From: Promethearchaeota archaeon
GTDB taxonomy: Archaea > Asgardarchaeota > Lokiarchaeia > Sigyniarchaeales > SOKP01
Direction: 5' to 3'
Length of the DNA: 64,000 nucleotides
Assembly: GCA_011364925.1 (NCBI GenBank)
Contig: RDOA01000001.1
Span: forward strand, 91,997 to 155,996
Shown: positions 1-9,381 of the stretch, piece after piece
Layout of the letters: every line of letters begins with the position of its first letter
Position numbering within the stretch: position 1 is the stretch's first letter
The notes under the pieces: model-generated
What the model was told of the DNA's origin: nothing
Databases searched by the model: none
What the model saw: only the letters and a program-made list of their open reading frames with translations
Position numbers and translations under genes: made by a program

Positions 1-1
1 A

Positions 2-88
2 CCTACTAATCCAATGACCACTCCTACTAATACAATGACCACACATACCAATCCAATGACCACACCTACTAATCCAAAGATAGTGTAA
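2..88 (+). repeat. 21-bp tandem repeat (about 4 units), probably the C-terminal tail (PTNPMTT)n of a protein truncated by the window edge
   Basis: Units at 2, 23, 44 and 65: cctactaatccaatgaccac(t/a). Open frame reads PTNPMTTPTNTMTTHTNPMTTPTNPKIV then TAA at 86-88. Confidence 0.6.
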
Positions 89-227
89 AACTCAGAAACC
101 ATATATTTCTCAATTCCTTCTTTAATTAATATGATAATAAATTTCCGTTCTAATAAAGAGTTTTTGATTACAGTTAAATTTTAAGAAAAACTAATTTAGC
201 CAGCTGTTAATAGAGAGAGATGATTTT

Positions 228-2468
228 ATGGGAACTCCAGAAAATAATACCGTAAAAAAGGATTATAAAATCGTACGAACTGCTACTGCGTTTGATTGTG
301 GGGGGAGATGCCCTCTACGATTTCACGTTAAAGAAGGAAAGGTCATTCGTATCGAAGGTGATGATTTTGAAGATAAAGACAATCAGCTTAGATCTTGTTT
401 AAGATGTCGCGCTTTACGACAATATATATATCACCCGGATCGTTTAAAGTTTCCGCTAAAAAGGGACGGACCAAAAGGTTCGGGAAAATTTAAACGAATT
501 TCATGGGACGAAGCCTTGTCTGAAATTGCTGGTAAACTTAAAGAAGTGAAGGAAAAATATGGAAACTCAAGCATTTTTCTAGCGATGGGTGGTGGATACC
601 AAGCCGCGTTACACGACGGGATGTTCGCGATGATAAGATTGTTCACGCATTTTGGAGGATTCTCGACGCATTATGGCAACGTATCTTCTGAGGGTGCTGT
701 GTACGCAACTCAAACGCAATATACATCTCCATTCGTTGGGCATAGTCGTCCAGATTTAAAAAATTCAAAACTCATCATTATGTGGGGTTGGGATCCTGCG
801 AGAATGATCTCGGGTTCAGACACGATATATAACTTAATTCAAGCTAAAGAGATGGGCATAAGAATTGTTTGTATTGATCCAAGATATACGGACTCCGCAG
901 TTGTGCTCGCGGATCAATGGATACCAATAATTCCAGGGACTGATACGGCGATGATGGTTGCTATGGCCTATGTTATGATTAAGGAAAACCTTTACGATCA
1001 AGCGTTTTTAGATAAATACACTATAGGATTTAATAAATTTGCTGAATATGTAATAGGAAAAGAAGATGGGATTCCTAAAACTCCAGAATGGGCAGAGGAA
1101 ATTACCTCAGTTCCTGCAGAAACGATAAGAGATCTTGCTCGAGAATACGCGACCGCCAAACCTGCGGCCCTTATGGATTGTCAAGGTCCCGCTCGAAGTG
1201 CTACTGGAGAATTATACAATCGATGTGCGATGACTTTAACTGCCATGACCGGAAACGTAGGAAGGCATGGTGGAAGCGCTGCTGGAGGATTAATGGGAAT
1301 TCCTTACGGACACATGTTTTTTGCCTCTCGAATTCCGCCTCCCTATCGGAATCCTGTTGAGACTGGTTTGAAGTCAGTTAGAGGTTCTTTGGATCTACAG
1401 CTAAGATTCCAAGCTAGATGTCATATTAACAAAATTTTCGATGCAATTCTAAAAGGAAAAGAGGGAGGATATCCCTTTGACGTTAAATTCGCTTGGTTTG
1501 TAAACAATAACTTCTTGAACCAGCTTGGAAACGCGAATAAAGCAGCTGAAGCGCTTAAAAAGCTGGATTATATGGTTTGTGCGGAATTGTGGCTTACTCC
1601 AACGGCAAGATACGCTGACATTATATTACCTGTTGCGAGCACCGCAGAAAAAACCGATTTTACTAGACCTTGGCCTTCCGGTCCATATTTCCTCGCAATA
1701 AATCAGGTAATAGAACCGTTAGGAGAGTGTAAGTCTGATTTAAGGATTGCTGAAGAATTGGCTGACAAGCTAGGGTTGGAAGAATTCGAAAAATACCAAG
1801 ATGAAGAGAAAGCATTAAAATTTTTAATCAAGTTGCGCGAAGACTCAAGAAAAAATATTAGAAATACGAAGGAATTTTGGGAAAAAGGAATCCATAGACT
1901 TGATATTGGGGAACCTTATGTAGCTTTCAAAGAACAAATTGAAGATATTGAAAACAAGCCTTTCGCTACACCATCTGGTAAAATCGAGATATTTTCTCAA
2001 AGAATCGCAGATTTAAACGATCCAGAAAATCCTCCCATTCCAAAGTATTTGGAACGGTGGGAAGGTAGGTACGATCCTCTTAGCAAAAAGTATCCTATAC
2101 AGTTATTATCCCCTCATCCAAAGAATCGCGTCCACTCTGAACTATTCTTAATCGATTGGCTTCGAGAGGTCGATCCTCACGTTGCTTGGATAAACCCCGT
2201 TGATGCGGAACCGAGAAGAATACGAGACGGCGATGAAATCTTAGTATTCAACGATCGCGGTAAAATCACAATTAAAGCGTGGTTAACGGAAAGAATTATT
2301 CCTGGAGTGATAAGCATTTTCGAAGGTGCGTGGTACGATCCCGACGAGAACGGAATCGATAGAGGGGGTTGCGTGAATACTCTTACAAAAGACGCCTATT
2401 CACCTGGAGGAGCGTCAGCACTAAAATCGTGTCTTGTAGATATCAAAAAATTCAACGGAGGTGCTTAA
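228..2468 (+). CDS. Molybdopterin-dependent oxidoreductase, DMSO-reductase superfamily catalytic subunit
   Basis: N-terminal CGGRCPLRFHVKEGKVIRIEGDD FeS/MGD motif, SCLRCRALRQYIYHPDRLKFPLKR, C-terminal molydopterin dinucleotide-binding domain; followed by a FeS subunit. Confidence 0.9.
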   Translation: MGTPENNTVKKDYKIVRTATAFDCGGRCPLRFHVKEGKVIRIEGDDFEDKDNQLRSCLRCRALRQYIYHPDRLKFPLKRDGPKGSGKFKRISWDEALSEIAGKLKEVKEKYGNSSIFLAMGGGYQAALHDGMFAMIRLFTHFGGFSTHYGNVSSEGAVYATQTQYTSPFVGHSRPDLKNSKLIIMWGWDPARMISGSDTIYNLIQAKEMGIRIVCIDPRYTDSAVVLADQWIPIIPGTDTAMMVAMAYVMIKENLYDQAFLDKYTIGFNKFAEYVIGKEDGIPKTPEWAEEITSVPAETIRDLAREYATAKPAALMDCQGPARSATGELYNRCAMTLTAMTGNVGRHGGSAAGGLMGIPYGHMFFASRIPPPYRNPVETGLKSVRGSLDLQLRFQARCHINKIFDAILKGKEGGYPFDVKFAWFVNNNFLNQLGNANKAAEALKKLDYMVCAELWLTPTARYADIILPVASTAEKTDFTRPWPSGPYFLAINQVIEPLGECKSDLRIAEELADKLGLEEFEKYQDEEKALKFLIKLREDSRKNIRNTKEFWEKGIHRLDIGEPYVAFKEQIEDIENKPFATPSGKIEIFSQRIADLNDPENPPIPKYLERWEGRYDPLSKKYPIQLLSPHPKNRVHSELFLIDWLREVDPHVAWINPVDAEPRRIRDGDEILVFNDRGKITIKAWLTERIIPGVISIFEGAWYDPDENGIDRGGCVNTLTKDAYSPGGASALKSCLVDIKKFNGGA

Positions 2469-3027
2469 ATTGCAAGTTGGATTTTATTTCGATCAAACAC
2501 GATGTATAGGGTGTTCTGCTTGTGCGATAGCTTGCAAAGATTGGCACGATATTCCCGCGGGTTCTGAACATTGGATGAAAATTCTTTATAACGAGGAAGG
2601 TAAATTCCCTAATGTATACGTTAGTTATGTAATAAATCCATGTTTTCAATGTGAGGACCCAGTTTGTATCCCCGTTTGCCCCGTGAATGCGATAACCAAA
2701 AGAATTGAAGATGGGATTGTTACGGTTGATAGTGAAACATGCATTGGAAAAGATGAGTGTGGTTCTAAATGTTTAAAAGCTTGCCCTTACAAAGCTCCTC
2801 AATTCAGTTCTGAAAAAGATGCAAAAATGAGAAAGTGCAATTACTGTCTTGATAGACATTTAGAAGGAAAATTACCATCTTGCGTTGAATCTTGTCGAAC
2901 TCACGCATTAGATGCAGACACTTTAGAAAATTTAAAAAGAAAATACGGACCAATCCAAGAAGCGAATAACTTTCAATACTCTTCTCGAACCAAACCTGCC
3001 ATAATTTTTAAACCGAAGAAAACCTAG
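2461..3027 (+). CDS. 4Fe-4S ferredoxin-type electron transfer subunit (DmsB-like)
   Basis: Multiple Cys clusters (CIGCSACAIACKDWHDIP, CFQCEDPVCIPVCPVNAI, CGSKCLKACPYKAPQF); overlaps the upstream catalytic subunit gene. Confidence 0.9.
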   Translation: MLKLQVGFYFDQTRCIGCSACAIACKDWHDIPAGSEHWMKILYNEEGKFPNVYVSYVINPCFQCEDPVCIPVCPVNAITKRIEDGIVTVDSETCIGKDECGSKCLKACPYKAPQFSSEKDAKMRKCNYCLDRHLEGKLPSCVESCRTHALDADTLENLKRKYGPIQEANNFQYSSRTKPAIIFKPKKT

Positions 3028-3207
3028 AAATTAAATAAATCAAAGAGCAAACATAATATTATTTATATGTGAACCTCGCTAGGGCTTATAATTATAGGTA
3101 ATTTGCCTGACGAACTAAATAACTTTATATAAACTTTCTTTTATTAGTCCTTTAACTATAGTTATATTCATTACATTTAGGTATAAGATTTATAGTAAGT
3201 CATCACT

Positions 3208-6200
3208 TTGCAAATTCTAATAAATTTAGAGGGGATTTCTATTAAAAAATCTACAATTGTTTATTTATTAATATCTACAATTACAATTTGTACATTATTA
3301 ATTTCAGCAGACATGACTTTAAATGATTTAAAATATGTCAACAATTGTAATAATACTGAAACTTATGTTGATGGAACTCCCCCTTTTCTAAGAACTTCTT
3401 CGAATGATCCTCCTAATAAAAATTACTTTCAATACTATAAACAGATCACTATTCCTCACGAAAAAGTTATGGGCTCAGGAAGTCATAAAAACTTTCCTGT
3501 TCTAGTCTCAATTTTGGATTCGGATCTTCGCTATGATGTACAAGCAAGTGGGAATGATATTGCATTTGCAAATGATACAAATTGGTTATATCATGAAATA
3601 GAACTTTTTAATCAATCATATAATAGCACTCATGCTCAATTAGTTAGTTGGGTTCAGATTCCGAACCTTTCAACTTCAGTAGATACAACTATTTACCTCT
3701 ATTACGGAAATGCTACGATGACCTCTCAAGAAAATCCAGAAAGTGTGTGGTCGGATTATACATCTGTTTGGCATCTAAAAGAAAGTAGTGGAAGTGGATA
3801 TTACCTAAAAGATTCTAGTATAAACAGTTATGATGGAGACCCCAGTGGGACAGTTTATTTAGCGAGTGGAAAGATTGCAAGTGCTAGAAATTTTGGGGCA
3901 AATAGCGATAATATTGCCATAAGTGGTGGCTCAAGTCTATTAAATGGGGATAGTCAATTTGTTTTTTCTTTTTGGATGTATCCTAATTATGATAGTGATT
4001 CAGAATGGCAAAATGATGGAGAAAGACGTGTGTTCTATAAGGCCTCGTCCGTTAGGATGGCACGTACTTGGCGGGCAACTTGGCAAGATGCTGGTAAGGG
4101 GATTTTTCAGCCAGATATAGAATTTGATGATTATGGCACAATTTATCCTAATTTTGAAATAAACCGCCAAAGTTGGAATTATATCATTTATTCTTACGAT
4201 AGTAATTATTTTAGAGCTTATATAAATGGACAACTAAAATCATCGCAGTTTATTGGTTCTGACAGCCTCATTTCTGATTCAAGCACTTTTCATTTAGGAG
4301 ATATTGGAAATGATTGTTTTGATGGATACATTGACGAATTTAGAATATCAAACAATGTTAATACCAATGGATGGTACCAAACAGAATATAATAATCAGAA
4401 TAACCCCAATACATTCATTATATTAAGTGAAGAAGAAATTGTTGATCACAACCCCCCCTTATATTCAAATCTAACTGAGAGTTCAAATCCATTGGAATTA
4501 GGAGAAATTGAAATTATTCAAATAAATGTTTCAGATTTCTCAGGTATTTCTCAAGTACTAATAGAGTTCCAAGGATCGAACCATTCGATGTCAAACCTCG
4601 TAGGAAATAAATGGCAATATGATAGTTGGACTCCTAGTAGTGTAGGTAATTATTCCTACACAATTTGGATGGAAGATAATTGTAATAATTGGAATTCAAC
4701 CACTGGTACTATTGAAGTGATTGATAGTACTCCACCAACTTATTCAAACTTAATTGAAAGTGCGGATCCTTTACAATTTGGACAAAATGAAACAATTACT
4801 ATTAAGGTTTATGACTCTCCAGGTTCAGGAGTTAAGCAAGTTTTTTTAGAATATGAAGATGATGATTTAATATATCGTAACCACACGATGAATTTTGAAG
4901 GAAGTAACTCGTGGAGTTGGCATAATTGGAAGCCAATAACCGTGAAAGTTCATTCTTATAAAATTTATATGGAAGATAATGAAGATAACTGGAATATGAC
5001 TAGTGGAACAATAACAATTGCAGATACAACCGCCCCTGTAATAGAAAATCTTATCGAAAGTACCGATCCCTTAGAATTAGGGAACTTTATCACCATAGAC
5101 ATCGATGTCTATGATAATGAAACAATTGTATCAACTGTATTGATTGAATTAGAAGGAGTTAATCACACAATGAGCACTATTGGAGGAAATACATATGAAT
5201 ATAATTGGACTCGATCCGTTGTCGGAATTGTTTCCTATAAGATCTATGCCAATGACTCTGATAATAATTGGAATTCTTTAAGCAGTAGTTTCGATATCAT
5301 AGATACAACTCCACCGGATTTATCAGACCTTTGGAAAAGTGAAGACCCTCTAGAATTAGGAAATACCATCATAATAGCTGTGAATTCTACTGATTTATCG
5401 GATATCAAGCAAGTAAAAATTGAATTTGAAGGTTCTAACCATTCAATGGTATATGTCGGAGGAAACGCATGGGAGTACGATCTTTGGATCCCACCAACTA
5501 CTGGAAATTACTTATATACGATATGGGCAGAAGATAATAATAAAAACTGGGATTATATTAATGACTCGGTTTTCGTTCAAGATACAACCCCCCCAACCTA
5601 TTCAGGTTTGGTTGAAAGTGCTAATCCTGTCGAATTGGGCACATTATTAGCAATCTCGATTAATACTGCAGATTTAGCGGGCATCAAAGAAGTCTTAATA
5701 GAATATGAAAATTCTAACCATACAATGATAAATATAGGGGGAAATATATGGAATTTTGATTCTTGGATGCCAAATTCAATAGGTAATTGTACTTACAAGA
5801 TTTATATAACAGATAATAGTGAAAATTTGAATTACCTTGATAGTTGGATATTATTTATAGATACCATAATTCCAAATTTTGATAATTTATTTGAAAGTGC
5901 TAATCCTTTAGAGTTAGGGGATACTCAGATCATAAGAATAAATGCCTATGATTTCGCAGGTATTAATCAATGCTTAATAGAGTATAAGGGAGCGAATCAT
6001 TCTATGATTAATATCTATGGTAATACGTGGCAGTTTGATTCATGGAGCCCAAATAATTGGACTTTATATCAATACAGAATTTATGTTGAGGATAATAGCG
6101 GAAATTGGAATTTTGTCTTAGATAACTTTACAGTTCAAGATACAACGCCTCCTTCACCCCCCATCTTAACAAATAGTCCGAGTGGGGATGTTAGGGGTAA

Positions 6201-7296
6201 TTTAGTATTTGATTGGTCAGATGGAATTGACCCCTCGGGCATTGTATGTTATATTTTGATAATTGATAACGAAACGGATCCTTTATCAACCCCTGGATAT
6301 ATAAATCTGTTTAATATTTCTAATACTGGAACTGAAAGTAGTTATTATGAACTATCCGAGAACTTACCGGTAGGGAAATACTATTACTTTTTAGCTCAAG
6401 TTGATGGAGCAGGACACCAAAGTAGTTATACAATGGGAACTTTTACGGTTATTTTGAATCCCGATAATCCAGATTTTTTTCTTATTATTATGTTAATTAT
6501 AATTGGTGCTGTGGTTTCAATCGCAGTCGTAGGAATCATAGTAAGGAAAAAGACTCAAAAAGAAACGCATCCCCCTCGTAAAAAAATTCCTTACAAAATC
6601 ACAATTCAACATCTTAATAAAATCTCTCCCCAAATGTCGGGTATGATCGCTAAAGATGCTCAGGAGATCCCAATTATTAAAGAAACAAGTCCCGAAAGTT
6701 TAATCGAAGAAATAGATATAGAGGAGCAAGTTAAATCTTTTAAAGATTTAGGAGAAGAGTTTTTCTCCAATGGAGCTTATTTAGAAGCAATCGAGCAATT
6801 TCAGAATGCTAAAAATCTTCTTTTAAAGCAAGGAAAGGATACAGATGTAACCTTAATTTCAGATTTAATAGAAGGGATTGAAAGATTAGTAGAAGGACGT
6901 GAATCTCGATTAAATTTGTTGAGGAAAGAGAAAACTGAGGGGAACACTGTGAAAATATTCAATTTGTATCAAGAAGTAATTGAAATATCAAATAAATTAA
7001 GAGATTTTGATATAATAACAATGTATCAAAATGAATTAACTGAGTATTTCAAAAATAATTTGTCTAAAATACCAGAAATTGAAAGTTATAGAAATGATTT
7101 AGAAAAAGAAGCAGAATTATTTATATCTACAAGAGATTTTAACCAAGCAGCTCAATTATTTGAAAAGTGTGAGGAAATATCTCAAATTTTGGAAAAATAT
7201 ACAAAAGAAGAAAGAACAAATGTTGAAAAATTTAGGTTTAAGAAAAATGTGTTGAATAAAAGAACTAATCAGAATCACAGAGGAGACATAGAATGA
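3208..7296 (+). CDS. Large surface protein: signal peptide, DUF2341 and LamG/ConA-like domains, about 6 Ig-like repeats, one TM helix, cytosolic TPR-like/coiled-coil domain
   Basis: KNFPVLVSILDSDLRYDV... (DUF2341-like), LamG-like region, repeats 'PPxYSxLxESxxPLELGxxxxIxIxxxDxxGIxxVxIExxGxNHSM', TM FFLIIMLIIIGAVVSIAVVGIIV, then helical EEFFSNGAYLEAIEQFQNAKNLL. Confidence 0.8.
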   Translation: MQILINLEGISIKKSTIVYLLISTITICTLLISADMTLNDLKYVNNCNNTETYVDGTPPFLRTSSNDPPNKNYFQYYKQITIPHEKVMGSGSHKNFPVLVSILDSDLRYDVQASGNDIAFANDTNWLYHEIELFNQSYNSTHAQLVSWVQIPNLSTSVDTTIYLYYGNATMTSQENPESVWSDYTSVWHLKESSGSGYYLKDSSINSYDGDPSGTVYLASGKIASARNFGANSDNIAISGGSSLLNGDSQFVFSFWMYPNYDSDSEWQNDGERRVFYKASSVRMARTWRATWQDAGKGIFQPDIEFDDYGTIYPNFEINRQSWNYIIYSYDSNYFRAYINGQLKSSQFIGSDSLISDSSTFHLGDIGNDCFDGYIDEFRISNNVNTNGWYQTEYNNQNNPNTFIILSEEEIVDHNPPLYSNLTESSNPLELGEIEIIQINVSDFSGISQVLIEFQGSNHSMSNLVGNKWQYDSWTPSSVGNYSYTIWMEDNCNNWNSTTGTIEVIDSTPPTYSNLIESADPLQFGQNETITIKVYDSPGSGVKQVFLEYEDDDLIYRNHTMNFEGSNSWSWHNWKPITVKVHSYKIYMEDNEDNWNMTSGTITIADTTAPVIENLIESTDPLELGNFITIDIDVYDNETIVSTVLIELEGVNHTMSTIGGNTYEYNWTRSVVGIVSYKIYANDSDNNWNSLSSSFDIIDTTPPDLSDLWKSEDPLELGNTIIIAVNSTDLSDIKQVKIEFEGSNHSMVYVGGNAWEYDLWIPPTTGNYLYTIWAEDNNKNWDYINDSVFVQDTTPPTYSGLVESANPVELGTLLAISINTADLAGIKEVLIEYENSNHTMINIGGNIWNFDSWMPNSIGNCTYKIYITDNSENLNYLDSWILFIDTIIPNFDNLFESANPLELGDTQIIRINAYDFAGINQCLIEYKGANHSMINIYGNTWQFDSWSPNNWTLYQYRIYVEDNSGNWNFVLDNFTVQDTTPPSPPILTNSPSGDVRGNLVFDWSDGIDPSGIVCYILIIDNETDPLSTPGYINLFNISNTGTESSYYELSENLPVGKYYYFLAQVDGAGHQSSYTMGTFTVILNPDNPDFFLIIMLIIIGAVVSIAVVGIIVRKKTQKETHPPRKKIPYKITIQHLNKISPQMSGMIAKDAQEIPIIKETSPESLIEEIDIEEQVKSFKDLGEEFFSNGAYLEAIEQFQNAKNLLLKQGKDTDVTLISDLIEGIERLVEGRESRLNLLRKEKTEGNTVKIFNLYQEVIEISNKLRDFDIITMYQNELTEYFKNNLSKIPEIESYRNDLEKEAELFISTRDFNQAAQLFEKCEEISQILEKYTKEERTNVEKFRFKKNVLNKRTNQNHRGDIE

Positions 7297-8504
7297 AAAA
7301 AATACCAGGCACGATGTATCATTTTGGATTAACAAACTCTATTAGCGATACATTAAGCATCAACATTTGGTATAGAAGTATGTTAGTATTTGAACAAACA
7401 GGAATTTTTAAGGAGGAAATATTAAAGATTGTTAAGAATTTCCTTGAAAGTAAAAATTTGACTATTCCTAATAATAGATTAGAGTGGATTATAAAAGAAG
7501 AATTAAAAGATTTGTCCCCTGAGAGTGATATTACATTTATTGAAGGTACTGTATCTGAGATACTAGGGGAATTTCAAAAAAAATCCTCTGAAGATGTTAA
7601 AAAAATTGTATTAATGGGCCTTTCCAATGCGGGAAAAACATGTATCTACGAACGCGTGTTTGAAGGGAAAAAACCATGGGAATTAATGCAGTCTAAGGCA
7701 ACAAAAGGTATAGATTACAAGAAGTATGAAGTGGGTGAAATCTCAAAACCTATGATATGGGATTTAGGAGGACAACAGCAATACTTAGATGAATATCATG
7801 GACCTTTAAGAAAGAGCATATTTCAAAAAGCTTCTGTTCTGTTATATGTAATTGATGCCTCTGATGCAGGTAGATATGAAGATGCTAGGGATGAATTTGA
7901 ATGGAGCGTTAATCAGATGCTATCGTTTAATAAAGAGCCAAAATTGAACGTATTTCTTCATAAAATCGATCTTGTTAAGGACAAAAAAGAGTTATTAACA
8001 TATTTTAAGAATTTCCTAGGACAAAAGATATCGCATAATATAAGTTATTACAGTACATCAGTATTTGACGAATCACTTTTTACCGCTTGGAGTGGGATTA
8101 TTCGAGAAATATCTCCGAAATCTACATATATTAAGGCGGTTTTGAAATCTCTTAAGGATCAAGATGGAGTTAAAGATGCTGTGTTAATCGAAAAGACAAG
8201 TGGGCTAGCTTGTGGTTCGACACTAGATGAAAATGAGGAGGAAATCGTCATTGGAATGATTTCATTATTAATTGTAACTTGTGATAAGGTTACTAAAAAT
8301 ATGAAATTTGAAGACTTCATTGAATTTAGGTTAAAAACAAGAGCTCATTACTTATTAATCACTGATGTTACTGCAGATTTAATGCTTGTTGTTATCCTAG
8401 AATCACCAGGTTTTGAAGACCAAAAATTGAAGGAGATTGAAGCTGTAGGAAAAGATGTTGCAATCCAAATTAGAAATCTGTGGTCAGAAGAGGAGGTAGA
8501 TTAA
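7293..8504 (+). CDS. RagA/Gtr1-like small GTPase with N-terminal extension and C-terminal roadblock-like domain
   Basis: G1 GLSNAGKT, G3 WDLGGQQ, G4 HKIDLV, and TSVFDESLFTAWSGII resembling the TSIWDETLYKAWSSI segment of Rag proteins; C-terminal ~110 aa roadblock-like. ATGA overlap with the upstream gene. Confidence 0.85.
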   Translation: MKKIPGTMYHFGLTNSISDTLSINIWYRSMLVFEQTGIFKEEILKIVKNFLESKNLTIPNNRLEWIIKEELKDLSPESDITFIEGTVSEILGEFQKKSSEDVKKIVLMGLSNAGKTCIYERVFEGKKPWELMQSKATKGIDYKKYEVGEISKPMIWDLGGQQQYLDEYHGPLRKSIFQKASVLLYVIDASDAGRYEDARDEFEWSVNQMLSFNKEPKLNVFLHKIDLVKDKKELLTYFKNFLGQKISHNISYYSTSVFDESLFTAWSGIIREISPKSTYIKAVLKSLKDQDGVKDAVLIEKTSGLACGSTLDENEEEIVIGMISLLIVTCDKVTKNMKFEDFIEFRLKTRAHYLLITDVTADLMLVVILESPGFEDQKLKEIEAVGKDVAIQIRNLWSEEEVD

Positions 8505-8508
8505 GAAA

Positions 8509-9381
8509 ATGCCGCTAGGAATGTTTTTATTAATACACGATGAGGTATTGGGACCAGAAATTAAATGTTCTTATTATGCAAAACCAGTAAATCTCAGTCA
8601 GGAGTTCATTTCAAAATTATATATGTCCCACGCAGGATTTGAATCCTCATCTCATATAGAGATAAAATTTGAAGATTTTAAAAGCATTTCTTGTTTCACA
8701 GGAAATCTAGCCCGCAGAACTCAAAAAGAAGGTATTATGGGAATAATTTTCGAAGAAGACGATGAATTCGATAACTTAGATTTATTTCTACAAAGAAATT
8801 TAGACGAGGTGATACAAAATCCAAAGGATGAGACCTTACAAAAAATATTTTCCCAAAAACTACCAAATTACCTTAAATTGTCCAATCTCTTTCAAAAAGT
8901 GGATATTGAAGGATTTCCAGAAATATTCCTTATAACTGGAAACAATGAATTTAAGTCTCGCCTTCTAAGTATAAGTGAGAGTAGTATTCCATTATCAAAA
9001 ATGAACGATTTTTACAAAAAAATAGTAAAGAACCAAAAAATTCCACAATATCAATACATTAAATTAGATTTGGAAAATGGGTATAACTCGTTTATTGTTT
9101 TAAGAAATAAGGGTTCATCTGAAGATAATAAAAATATGCTTGAGACGCTAAAATTTTACTTAGAAAAAAACATCTATTATTCACTGGAGATTTTAGCCTT
9201 ATTACTCCTAGCAACGGTGATAAGAATAACCGATTTTAAAAAAGATCTCTCGAAGAAGGATTTAAACAAAACAAGGACCGTGTTACAAAGATTACAGCAA
9301 TCTAATGATTATTATAACGAATTCAATAATATTATCTTAGATTTGATAAAAGGAAATATTGTAATTCTCCCTTCTCTATAA
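8509..9381 (+). CDS. Longin-like domain protein (possible Nprl2/FLCN-like longin)
   Basis: N-terminus MPLGMFLLIHDEVLGPEIKCSYY resembles the 'hydrophobic strand - LGPKI' start of Nprl2-type longin domains; 4-bp gap after the Rag-like gene. Confidence 0.5.
   Translation: MPLGMFLLIHDEVLGPEIKCSYYAKPVNLSQEFISKLYMSHAGFESSSHIEIKFEDFKSISCFTGNLARRTQKEGIMGIIFEEDDEFDNLDLFLQRNLDEVIQNPKDETLQKIFSQKLPNYLKLSNLFQKVDIEGFPEIFLITGNNEFKSRLLSISESSIPLSKMNDFYKKIVKNQKIPQYQYIKLDLENGYNSFIVLRNKGSSEDNKNMLETLKFYLEKNIYYSLEILALLLLATVIRITDFKKDLSKKDLNKTRTVLQRLQQSNDYYNEFNNIILDLIKGNIVILPSL

Noticed and set aside
228-3027. Complete DmsABC-type operon
   Set aside because: No membrane anchor subunit follows; the next gene is an unrelated surface protein.
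3028-3207. Possible small RNA or tRNA in the intergenic region
   Set aside because: No cloverleaf or conserved tRNA boxes were found by eye.
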